Positions 12,055-24,000 of a stretch of DNA of 64,000 bases are shown here, piece by piece. The notes beneath the pieces are model-generated. The model was not told the origin of the DNA. It did no database searches and saw only the letters and a list, made by a program, of their open reading frames with translations. The position numbers and the translations under genes were made by a program. This stretch comes from Przewalskia tangutica (Eukaryota > Streptophyta > Magnoliopsida > Solanales > Solanaceae): NCBI GenBank assembly GCA_029844215.1, contig CM056723.1, forward strand, positions 3,060,980-3,124,979. Direction: 5' to 3'. Every line of letters starts with the position of its first letter. The first letter of the stretch is position 1.

Positions 12055-12929
12055 ATGATGGTTCTATAAATTACTTCAGTTTTAGCTCTAATTAGCTTAC
12101 TTAGTACATTACTAGAAGTGTGACCAAATATTCTATGCCACAACTTAATTTCTTCCTCAGCAATTGTCACATTTTCCTTAGCTTGCATCACATTTAGGCC
12201 TAACTTCACTTGGTCATTTACTTGATTTGATGGAGACTGATTTACTAACATATATAAACCATCTTGAAGTCTACCAATCTCCTTCACCATCCCACTTTAA
12301 AGATTATGAAACATACAAAAAATAAGATAAAAATTTGCTGCACACTTCAACTCTCTGGTTAGTTGGGACACAAATAATAAATTGTATCTGAACTGTGGTA
12401 AAAAAAATACATTATTGAGTGTGCTTTTGTTAGAGATGGTGATAGAATCGATGTGAGTGACTTTAACTACTTCACCATTTGGTAAATGCATTTTATTAGA
12501 CTCATAGGTATTTTCTACTTTAGTTGTTTCATTTAGCATATTTAGACCAGACATGTGGTTAGTGGCTCTAGTGTCTATTATCCATTTATTAGCTATATCA
12601 TATACAAATAGAGTTTTGTGATTTGGCATACCTGTAGCATTTGCAGAGGATTGTGAAACTTGTGATCCTGGACATTGAGCAGTTTTTGTATGCACTACGT
12701 TGTGACTAAGTAACTTCATTATCTGCTCATATTGATCTCTGGAAAACACTGGTGCTCCTCCAACCTGCCAACTAGTGTTAGTATTACCATAAGTAAAATC
12801 AGAAGAAGTTTTATCTCTCGTGTCACTGGTTTTGTATATCTTTTCAGTTACACCTTCATCATCCAATGTATATGCATTGTGAGCAGAATGCTCCTTTTCT
12901 CTTTGACTTGAAACTAGGAGGATAACCAA
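11976..12929 (-). pseudogene. Copia gag C-terminus, protease and GAG-pre-integrase
   Basis: On the minus strand the translation holds a gag tail, then a protease start reading WIIDTRATNHM. The active-site triplet DTG is changed to DTR, so the protease would be inactive. It is followed by an LPNGEVVKVTH segment and a GAG-pre-integrase segment (ELKLWHRIFGHTSSNVLSKL-like) ending at the LTR copy 3 junction near 12055. A stop at about 12297 separates the two parts. Confidence 0.85.
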
Positions 12930-13807
12930 CTACTCTATAGCATAATTCTTTTGTTTGCCCTCTCATTTTGGACACATCACAGACTAAGTTGGTATTTTTC
13001 CTGAACTTTTGTGTTTATGACCCTGCTTTAGAATACATAGTTGTAGAGTCAAGACTCATATTGTGATCAAATTCACTAGGACCAACTCCTAGTAGACATG
13101 CAGATTTGGCTGTTATGGATTTTTTATTTTCATCACTAGTACTCATGGAGTATGCCTTGTTTACATTAGACAGAGGTGACATTAGAAAAATCTTACTTCT
13201 AGCTTGCATGTGATTTTTTTATTCAACCCCATTAGAAACGGGTACAACTTCTGTCTTTGTAGATATTCCACAAAATCTTTATATTTAGAACATTCACAGT
13301 TAAGTGGTGGAACTAAGGACTGAAATTCTACCCACAAAGTCTTCAGTTTAGTAAAGTACTCAGATACACTAGAGTTATCTTGTGTTAGAATAGCTATTTC
13401 TCTATGTAGATCATAGGGTCTTGATTCATCCACTTTATCAAACATTTTCCCTAAATCTTCCCACACCTCATAGGCTGTTTCTGCAGACCACTTGAGACTG
13501 AGTTCATTAGTCATGCTTGAACCACAACATTAACTCTATCCCATTGATTCCATTATTCAACTTCATAGTGTTCTTTTTTACACTTTCTATTCACAAATCC
13601 TAATTTATTTCTTCCCAACAATGCAATTATCACTAACTTATTCTAGAGTGCATAATTTTCAGATCCCAATAATTGAAAAGAAATAAGTGACCCACCACTT
13701 ACATTAGAGGCTCGCATAAATAAATGATGATTATGATATATAGATGAAAGAATTCCAGATATTCTCATAGAAAAGTTTGTGGTTGTGTTTTCTTGATTAG
13801 CATCCAT
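12930..13807 (-). pseudogene. Copia gag remnant
   Basis: Starts with MDANQENTTT at 13807 and runs with stops and shifts through a gag domain of the UBN2/Retrotran_gag type (KMFDKVDESRPYDLHREIAI, then VSEYFTKLKTLWVEFQSL, at 13182-13514). Near 12990 the zinc knuckle reads CDVSKMRGQTKELC: the second Cys has become Ser and the His has become Gln, so the CCHC finger is lost. It would be non-functional. Confidence 0.8.
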
Positions 13808-14186
13808 TCTTTATTTAACTAATCAAATAACCATATCAGTTGAATATCATATATTTGAACTTCAATATAAGAATTTGATATTTGTACACACAACTAGTTC
13901 TTGTACATGTGTTGCTTACCATGTATAAGTTTATCAGATTTTAGACTTTTTGGTACATTACAGAACTGAACTGTGATACAGGAGTAGGGAAGGAGAAGTC
14001 TAAGAAGTTACACACTAATACACACAACACACAACATAATAGTAATGTAGAAGTGCAACAGAATAAGAAACTCAGAATTGCAGAGAAGTTAGAAATACTT
14101 TTACAGAATTTCCAGAAGTGAAAAAGATCGATCAGTTAGATCTGAATTGCACACAAATGATTGCGGAAGAGATGATGTGATCACCT

Positions 14187-14198
14187 GCTCTAATACCA
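14187..14198 (-). other. Primer-binding site of the copia element
   Basis: Directly inside the 5' LTR the minus strand reads TGGTATTAGAGC. This is one base from the usual copia site TGGTATCAGAGC, complementary to initiator tRNA-Met. Confidence 0.85.
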
Positions 14199-14397
14199 TG
14201 TAAAACTCTTGTGATATTCACTGAATATACACAAAGTATACAAAACACAGAAATGCAGAAACTGAAGAAACAGAAGAATGAACTCATATTAGTTTGTAAT
14301 CTGTATAAGTTTTATTAATTTCGAATTGTATATTTACATTGTGATATGAGGGATATATTTATTTTCATAGTTGAGAGTTGGTTAGATATTCATAACA
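14199..14397 (-). mobile_element. 5' LTR of the copia element, 199 bp
   Basis: On the minus strand it begins TGTTATGAATATC and ends GAGTTTTACA, immediately before the primer-binding site. The length suits small copia LTRs. No partner LTR was found in the window. Confidence 0.75.
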
Positions 14398-14415
14398 TTT
14401 TTAACCAATTATTTA

Positions 14416-14706
14416 GGGCCCGTTTGGTACAGCTTATTAAAAAGAGCTTTTAGAAATAGAACTTTTCAAGTAGAACTTTTTATCAAAAAGTAATTAGGTG
14501 TTTGGTTGTCAATAAAAAAAGTGCTTTTGTATAAAAGACAAAAAAATTATAAGCCAAAATTACATCTACTCAAGAAACCGCTTCTTCCAAAAGTGCTTTT
14601 GGAACCCAAAAACATTTGGAATTTGTCAACCACACTCCAATTAAAGACCAAAAATGTATTTGACCTTCCAGAAGCAACATTTGTAAAAGCCCAACCAAAC
14701 GGGCAC
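14416..14706. mobile_element. Tourist-like MITE, 291 bp
   Basis: Left end GGGCCCGTTTGGTACAGC and right end (inverted) GTGCCCGTTTGGTTGGGC form imperfect terminal inverted repeats. TTA flanks both ends (14413-14415 and 14707-14709). It lies just outside the copia LTR, about 300 bp before the next gene. Confidence 0.7.
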
Positions 14707-15021
14707 TTAGCCTCCTAACTAACTTTCTAACTAATTCAACTAACTTTGATCTTGTCAACATATTTGAAGAATTAACTTACTAAGTATAGAAATAAATAAT
14801 CTTTTTTTGAAATAAATAAAAAGGAAAATAAGACACAGGACGGAGGAAGTAGAAGTGATTTTAGTCAAAACTTGGGTGACTATTGGAAAATTAACACGTC
14901 ATTAGAGCAGTCTAATCACGTTTTAAGTATTGCTCAAAGATGCACTTAGTGCATAATTTAGCACTAAACACACACTTCTCAGAGGCAATTTCACAAACAC
15001 AAGGAAGATAGATTCATTTTG

Positions 15022-18000
15022 ATGGCTGCGAGTGTGAATCCGGCGGCGGATAACAATAATGGCGGTCAAGAAGGGACAAACAATGCCACAACTAACGGCG
15101 TTAACGGCGTTTCGGTTCCTGCTAACTCCGTGATTGATCCGACCAAAGCGGCGCTCAAGAACAGTGCATATCTCTCCGTTGATTGGACTCCCGAGGAACA
15201 TTCTCTCCTTAAAGAATTTCTCGTTGAGTATGTCACTTTTCCTTTCTTCCTCATTCAGTTTTGTGCACGTGATTATATTTGCTATGCTGTGTAGCTTTCA
15301 TCTGGGAATTACTAATTCGTTCACTTTTACTTGTCTCGAGAGTCAATTTGATTAATCTTCGGATCTAAATTGAATTAGATTAATGTTGGAATAATAATCT
15401 GTATACGATTAAACAATGTTTCAACACAATCTGTTAATCACTTAGTGAAACAAATTACACGATATAAACATCACTTAACAGTAAATTGATTATGAAACAA
15501 TAAACGAAAACAGAATCTGTTTTGAAAAATAATTTCAGAATGTAATCGAGCCCACTTAGTTCAAAGTGTGTCCTTAAGGAAATTATTCCCCTCACAGTCA
15601 GTACTCGAGGTTAACGTAATATCGTCTCCCAGGATAGAACGATTATCTTACCAGAATAGTAGTACTCCAAATTCCGGTAGCAGCGAACCACTCAACGACA
15701 GTATATCACACAGAAAGAAGACAAAATTTTCGAGTTGAATGTTGAAATTCAGAGAAGAATTGAATGAATAAATTCTTGGAACAATAAAAAATTTATAGGT
15801 TTTGGAGGTACTGATTCTGAATGTTTGCAACCATTCAGAATAGTCACCAAATTTTGAAGGGAAATTCGAAAAGAAAGGGCTTAAACCGGACGGGTCGGTC
15901 GCGGGTCTTGGATCGATCCGTTTGGATTTATTTTTAATTAAATAATTAATTAAAGAAACGTTTGTCCAAAAAGATTATCAATCAATCTTTTTCCGAAGTC
16001 GAAGCCGAGCCGAGCGAGCGACGACGACGGCGCGAGGGGTCCTTGCCCTCTCAACCCTTTTAGCAATTAGAGAAGGTGTAATGTAATATATACACTTCTC
16101 TTTCCTTTTCTTTTTTCGATGTGGGACAAAAGAACCTTTTACTCTCTTTAATTTTCATCCCATCATTTCCCATTCACCAATATCAAAACCCAACAATTAA
16201 TTCGATATTTTAAAATTAAAATTTGGATGTTAAAATCGGTAAGAAAAATATAAGTCGTACTTCTTCTCATATGAATAAAAAGCGGTCTGGTGCACTAAGC
16301 TCCCGCTATGCGTGTTGTCCGTGGAAGGGCCAGACCACAAGTGTCTATTGTACGCAGCCTTAACTCACATTTCTGCAAAAGAAACAGAAATGTTATGTGA
16401 TGAAAAAATATAGTGATTTATGAGTTTATAAAGTTTTTAGCTGTTTCACTGATGTTATTATTTATTAGCTAAGCAATTATTGAATAATATTGTCTAAAAC
16501 CTATTAAAAAAATAGACACCAAAGTGCATAAGTATTGAAATTCAGTTGTTTCTGTCGAATTCAAAACAGAGAGGAGTAAAATGCTATTGGTGAATTGCTA
16601 ATGCCATAACAACTGAAATGTTGAAAGTTTTAGTGCCAGAGAAACACGAAGATACCAAAATATCTTAGAGCATATGATGATATGACTAATTCTTTATTTG
16701 TGAACTGCTTACTTTAAAAGGAAAAACTCTATATAGTATTGAAAAAATTGGAGACCAAAAATTCAATGATTTGGATGGAATAAAAATATGATCAAGCAAG
16801 TTTCATTTTGTAACGTAGTTTTTTTTTGAAAATAGTGTGTAATTTAGATCTTATGGTCATGTATATAATTTATAGTGAAACAAATTTATAGTGGCTAAGA
16901 TAGAGGCAAATTTCAATTTGAAGTAATTAGTAATCAATGGCGAATCTTCAAAGCTTTTAGTGTTCACCATGACGTCTTGGAAAATCAATCGGGATTGGAT
17001 GATTAAGTCAAGGAGGGAGGAGACGGGGTGGGGGAGGGGAGGGAGGGAGGGAGAGAATTGTTTTGAGGAAGTTCAAACTGTGGTCTGATAAAGCGAAGGA
17101 GGGACAGAAGAAAAGGAGAGAAAGAACAAAAAAGTGTACATGAATTCATCTGATGAAGTGGAGAGAAACAGAAAAAAATGAAACAAAAATCAAAGGAAAA
17201 GAGAGGAAAAAAGGAGTTAAAAAGAAGATATGAAATGCTTCCACAATGAACAGGGGCGGATGTAGCATACCAACAACGGGTTCATCTGAACCTAGTATTT
17301 TCAACACAGAGCATAAATTTATATGAAAAAATTCTTTAAAATTGCAACAAATAGTAGATATGAACCCATAACTTTAAAGATATAATCGGTTCAATGCTAA
17401 GAACCTTAATTGTTGAACCAATAAAACTTTAATTCTGGATATGATGAATGATACATTACGTGACAATTATTAGCTTTTTGTTAAATTTCACTGAATAAAA
17501 AGGATCCCCGACTGGACCTAAAGGTAGATCATGCATAGTCCTTCTTGTCATCCTTTTCATCATACCCATTGATACTTGCATCTTCCTTAAAAGACAGGTT
17601 GTTATGATGCAAACGAAAAGTTAATTTCCCTGAACCAAGCTACAAAACTCTGACAGTGCTTACCATTTAGAGCAAGTGTAAGTAAAGGGTAGAAAATAAC
17701 AAGATTGCATAAGAAATCCTGTTTTAAAAATGTAACACAGATGAGCAGATATTAGTCCTCTGCTTCATTACCGTTTCTTGAAAGGCTTAATGCAGATGTA
17801 AATGTCCTAGTTGTTAAATTTAACTGAATTATGCATTTCTTCACAATACAACTTTTCTGGTCATCTTCTGACTAAACACTGTTCGACTATTTGCTACATG
17901 CGTTCTCGAATAATATTTCTGCCAGACTATCTCTATCACTTTCTACTTTGGATTTGTTTATTTTAGTTAGATGGATATTATGCCTAAATGACAGTGAAAT

Positions 18001-21000
18001 GCTATTTTTGCAGATACGCAGCGGACAACAAATTGCATTGCTATGCTAAAATCGCGATGCAGTTAAAAAACAAGTGTGTACGAGATATAGTATTGAGATG
18101 TAGATGGATGAATGTAAGTCTTATGATTCCATATTGTTTTAGCTATTTATCCGTTTATTTGTTAATCAGCTGTTATCACCAGTAATTTTAACGTTTAAAG
18201 CATACTTGTTAGCCTCTCCATAATTGATATGTTGGTATTAGTTGAATTGGAAGTCTTTCTGACCTGCTCTTAGGATGTATTCAGCAAAAGTAGGACTTGT
18301 TAAGAGACTGGTCTGGACTCTGGAGGATGTTAATTTGGTACATAGTTAGGCTGCTAGTCTTGATTTGGGTCTAGGTAAAATAGTGTACTCTAGAAGATGT
18401 TGAGCTTGGGAATGCCCAAGATTGAGAGATTATTTTCTTAAAGCTAACCAAATAATTAGTGGAGCCCATGATTGTTCTTGCACAATTTGTGTTCTTGGAG
18501 CGCGAGGGACTCAGGGAGGGGGGTAGGGGCACAGATCTTACTTAAACTCTCAAGAAAATTTTAAAATGGGTGGGCAAAAGCTCCCGGTGAAACAGAATTG
18601 TCTTTTTGTAGCTATTGTGAGAATTTTTGAAGGATCAGACAAAACAGATATCCCTTATGGTGTCGCTGTCTGGAAAACACTGGCAACTTATGGTAATAAT
18701 TTCAAAATATAGTCAATTTGAAAGTTACGATTCGAAGAACATCAAGATGTGGCAGAACGCATGGCTGGGCGACTCACCTTTAGTGGAGATCTTCCATGAT
18801 CTATATGCTTTAGTGATGAACCAAGAGGTCACTGTGGGTGATTGACAGTGCAAGGGATAGATGGAAGCTAGAGTTCAGAAGTATTTTTTCAGGGAGATTG
18901 AGAGAGTGGCTAACCAAGATTTTCCCCCAGTCACAGAATGATAGACTGATCTGGAATGTAGGAATACTGGCTTCTTTACAGTGAAATAGAATACTGAACA
19001 ACACAGTTGGAAGGAAACAATCACCATGAGAAAACCTTTTGGAAGAGTTAGGCATCATTGGAAGTAGTATGTTTCACTTGGATTGCCTTACACAGAGCTT
19101 CTGTAACTCAAGCAAATCTAAGGAGGGGTAAATAGTCACCCACATCGGGTGTTTACACTAATTTATCATGGTTAAGTGATTTAATGAAGCGATTATATAC
19201 ATTAATTAATCATGGTTAAGTGATAGTTGTATGTATATATATATTAATTTTTATTTTTAAAACTTGTCCATCTTTGCTCAATGAGCATGGACTTGCATAT
19301 ATTTATACAAACACATTACAGAAGAAGGGATATAGGAAATCTATATTCCAAAGCCTACGGAAGTTGGAACAAGCTCCAACAAATCCATGAGAGTAGGTTA
19401 GCAATTAGGTTCACAAAAATAAGTTATAGAGGGAAAGTTGTTAGCATATACACATTCCCCTGATAATTCTAAAGAAAGCTTATGGAACATCAAAAAGGTA
19501 AGTTCTTTGCAATTGTCTATCTATGCTAAAAAAGTTCCTTTTTTGTTTGAGATGAAATGAAGGAAGGCCAAGTCTATCCATATTGAAATCACCCTTAATC
19601 TCCTTGGGCAGTTCTGGAAAATCTGAATACCAAGTTGGAGAAGTACATTTCAGCCCATTGTTGGCCAGAGAATCTGCAACTTTATTTGCCTCGCGAAAGC
19701 AATGTTGTACCTTGTACTCTTCAAAAACTTCCAGGTTTGCTCTGATCTCCAAAACCACTGGTTGTAATCTCCAAGGAACTGAGGCACTGTTTTGAATACA
19801 TTTTCTAAGCATTAGAGAGTCAGTCTCAATCTCAATCCAGTTAATATTGTTGTCCTTACACCATTTGAGCCCAGTGCATAGTGCAAGAGCTTCTGAAAGA
19901 TTATTAGAAATAGATCCCAAATTTATGGAGAACGCACTAACAAACTTTCCTTGACAATTTCTGATCACACCACCACCACCACTGAGTCCTGGATTCCCTT
20001 TAGAGCAACCATCCGTATTCAGTTTAAACCAATCAGCTTTGGGGGGATGCCATTTCACCAAAATGACTTCAAAGTCAGGTCTGGCTTTGTCCAGCAGCTC
20101 ATAGAAATGGAACCATCTCATAAATGCGGAGGATCATAGGGAACTGTTTGTGAGCCAGTAGAGTCATTTGTTGATTGATTTGTAAGATGATGCCATTGGA
20201 AGACATCCTAGTATTTTCAAACCTGCTCTTGCACCTTGCTTTCCATATTTGCCAAATTATTATGCCAGGAGCAACTTGAAGGAACAATTTCTGGATAGGA
20301 TTAGTAGACTTTGTCATCCACCAAATCAGAATCAGCTATCTCAGTTCCTCTTGCCCAGTTCTAATTCCCATCAGTTGGCTAAAATGTTGCCACACAGTCT
20401 TACTAATCTTACCTTTGCAAAAAAAGTGTTCTTCATCTTCAATATCAGGAGACAAAAAACAATCACATTTAGAAGGACTATGACATTCAAATCTCTTTAA
20501 CTTATCATCCACAACCACCTTATGTCTTATTAGAAGTTTCCATAAGAAGAGGGAAATTTTAAAAGGACATTTTTTGTGCCATATCATAGTGTTGACAAAA
20601 GAAGAATTCTTGAATTGTCTAGTGCTATTCCAAGAAGAATTACAATTAAATCTTCCATCTGAGGAAGCAGTCCAAATTGGTTGATCTTCAAGATGTGGAG
20701 AGCTAATTATAACTCTATGAATCTGTTGTACCTTCCCAAAGGGAAGAATTTCAAGAAGTTTAGATGGAAGTTTCACAATATGCATCATTCTTCTCCATGT
20801 ATGTGATTGAAAATAATTCCATTTCCTGGCCATATGATGGACTCTCTGAGAGTATTTGGCCTTCATAAACTCGGTCCATAGGGTGGTTGGTGAAATGTCA
20901 CATATGGACTTGTTTTCCCTACTTTGATTAGGGAAGTCATTTTTCCCATTTTTAAGGAACTTGTTTTTCTAAAGAAAATGTTTTCCAAAATTTTTGACCA

Positions 21001-24000
21001 AACGAACATGAGAAAATTGAAAAACATTTTCCGCTCCATACCAAACACACCCAATATCTTCTTCAATAATTTCCCAAGCCTCTGAAAGAAAAAGCCATTG
21101 AATCCATCAGGTCCTGCTGAACTATTGGGATCAATATCAAGAACTGCTCTTTTAACCTCCTCATGGGATGATACATCTGTAAGCATATTATTTTCTTCCT
21201 CTGTGATCATTGTAGGTACAAGGTTGATCATCTCCATATCCACTTCCTTATCTTCATTCTTGAATATATCTTGGTAGAAGTTGACAGCTGCAGCCCCAAT
21301 ATTGTCATCACCTTCAATCCGTTGATCCTCAACTTGGACTCTGTGAATATTCAACATCTTTCTTCGTCCCTTCACAATGCTATGAAAATATTTGGTATTT
21401 TCATCACCTTCCATATACCAGTTTAAGTTGGCTTTCTGTCTCCACTCTCCAGTACTTATCCACCACTTTGTGATGAGTGATCAACTCTGCTTTGGCCTTG
21501 TTGAGAGCCATTCTATCATTCTGGTCTAGAGTTATCATCCATCTTTCCTCACAATCATTCACCATCATTTCCAGTTGTTGTGATCTGAGGAAAATGTCTC
21601 CAATTTGAGCTTTTGACCAATCACTGAGAGATTTACTGAGTCTTTTGAGTTTTTGATGTACAATCCAGAAAATGTTTCCATTAACTTCAGTATTCCAGTT
21701 CAATTTAACAATATCATAAAACCAGGCTTTTCCTCCCAAAGATTTAAAAACCTGAAATATTTAATAAAGTTAGATTCTTCATTAGAAGCAGATATAAGTA
21801 ATGGGCAATGATCAGAACTAATCATGGTAAGGTGTTGGACAGTAGTGTTAGGCAAAAAATTAGACCATTCTTCATTAGCCAACACTCTATCCAACCTTTT
21901 CCAGATGATATCCTTGTTCTTCCTTTCATTGCACCAAGTAAAATTATGACCAAAGTAACCCATAACAGATAGACCACAATCATTTATGCAGTCTAGGAAA
22001 GGAAGGCTCTTCTTCAGTCTATGAGGAGTACCCCCTATCTTCTCTTCTGCATTTAGAATGCAATTAAAATCTCCATATACAATCCATGGGTCTGAGACTG
22101 TAGAGGAAAAAGCCCTCATATAGTCCCATAATTCTTCCCTACCTGCTGGTTTTGACTTTGCATAAACAAATGAGATAAATAATTTAGTATTAGAAATATT
22201 AGTATGGATTAAACAAGTAATCATCTGGGCATGGTTAGCATATACATTACAGTTCACATTAGAGCTCCAGAAAATCCAAACCTTATTACTGATGTTAGAA
22301 AAACATCCATCCATGCCTAACATGTTTTTGTAGTGCTTCATAGAAGTATCCTGCAAAAAAGGTTCCTGTAAAGCAATAAAAGATACTTTATGTAGCTTAA
22401 CTAGGTATACCAATCTTTCACTTGCTGCTTGGGATTTCATGCCTCTAATATTCCAATTAAGGATCTTAATCATTAATTGGGGTATTAGAAGTTTTTTGTG
22501 GTGTGCCCTTTTGTAATCTTGTAGTTGATTTGTTGTTGTTCTTTCCCCCTTATCATTAGCCCTGCTAGCTCTTGGAGAAAGCCCTTCTTTCTGACACATC
22601 TCATCCAAAGTTTTATGTTCCTCATCTGGACCTCTTCCTTTGTCCCCTATAGCTTTAATGAGGATTTCAGCTTCTTCATCGGATGATCTTTCAGAATCTT
22701 CATCTTCAGTGGAAGAATTATCAGCCCATTCATCTTCTGGAGGGATATTCTTCTGAGGTAACTTCTTATTCCCATCACCATATTTGGGAACAATGGAGTT
22801 CTTCTCTTTCTGGACTTGAATATCACCCTCATCTTGAAGATTCTCAAACCTGTTCATAGATAAACTTTTTATCCCAGAGGTAGAAATCTGTTGCACACGT
22901 TTGATCTTCTTTTTCCTTTCAGTTATCCATCTTGTATCACTGGTCTGCAGATCCTTGTCATTTTGAAATAAATCAATATTTAGAGCATTAGGATCATCAA
23001 TAGGGATCTCAATTATCTTTGCCGCTGCACTTTGCTGTCCCTTTTCTTGAGCCTGAGTTATGCTGGTGGAAGCTAAAATGGTTCCAGTTTCTTTTCTTGT
23101 TTGATGCATCTTGTCAGTCTCCTTAGTCCTTACTTCCTCATTGGTAGGGGGTGGTTTATCCACCCCAAAAATAGCTCCAGTAGGTTGATAGGTTTGTTTT
23201 GGGGGAGCACTGGCGCCTTTTTTGGTATTTTTTGTGATATCCTTGTGAGATTGTACTTCCCTCCCTCTTTGTTTCACAGAATCAGCAGCTTTGCCATTAC
23301 CCTTTGTCACCTGCTTTTGAGTTTGTTCCTCTCTTTCTTTTTGTTTCTGGGGTGCAGGCTCTTTAACATTCTCCTTTGAAACCTCTTTTGCATTCTCCTT
23401 TGTAGTAGCTTTAGAGTTTTGTTCCTCCCTTTCTTTTTGTCTTTGAGGTACTATAGTTTTTCCATTACCCATATTCCCTTCAGGCTGTTGTTTCAGTAGT
23501 TGTAGTCTTTCCATTATTCTTAGAAGATTCAGCCTGATGTTGGTTGGTTCTTGTTCTTCCCTTTTTCTTGATTAGCCTTTTTAAGCTCCTCCTCTTCAGC
23601 AATATCCCTTTCCATTCTCCTGCATTGATTCATATAGTGACCTTGTAGTCTACAATAGTTGCAGTATTTGGGAACTCCTTCATATTCAAACTTTTGTTCA
23701 TATCCTTGAAGAGGATTAGAAGAATTTTTCAATCCAACCCAAACATGGTTAAGTTGAGGCTTGGTAAGATCAATTTCGACTCTTACTTTGGCCATGCTAG
23801 GTCTAGTTCTTCCTTTAGTAGCCAAATCCATTGCTAATGGTGTGCCCACTGGGCTCAAAATTTGTTTGACATAATACCATGTATGGAGGTGAAATGGCAA
23901 TTTCGGCATAAGAACCCAAACAGGGGTGAGGGGACTATCTTCCTCCGGAGTAAAATCAGGGGTCCATCTACTTAGCCACATTTGTTGTCCATCGACCTCG

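Larger units (their letters stand above)
5880..14397 (-). mobile_element. Decayed Ty1/copia retrotransposon with nested insertions
   Basis: Read on the minus strand: 5' LTR 14199-14397, primer-binding site, gag from 13807, degenerate zinc knuckle and protease, GAG-pre-integrase and integrase, then reverse transcriptase to about 5990. The frame is broken by many stops and shifts. It is interrupted by a long gypsy-type LTR (about 8599-12054) and a MITE (8051-8440); copia coding sequence resumes on both sides of each. RNase H and the 3' LTR are absent before the edge of LTR copy 2 at 5879, so the 3' end was probably displaced beyond the window start or deleted. Confidence 0.85.

Noticed and set aside
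8596..12060. Exact 5-bp target duplication for LTR copy 3
   Set aside because: The flanks gtatg and tgatg are not identical and the 3' end of the LTR is mutated, so no duplication is claimed.
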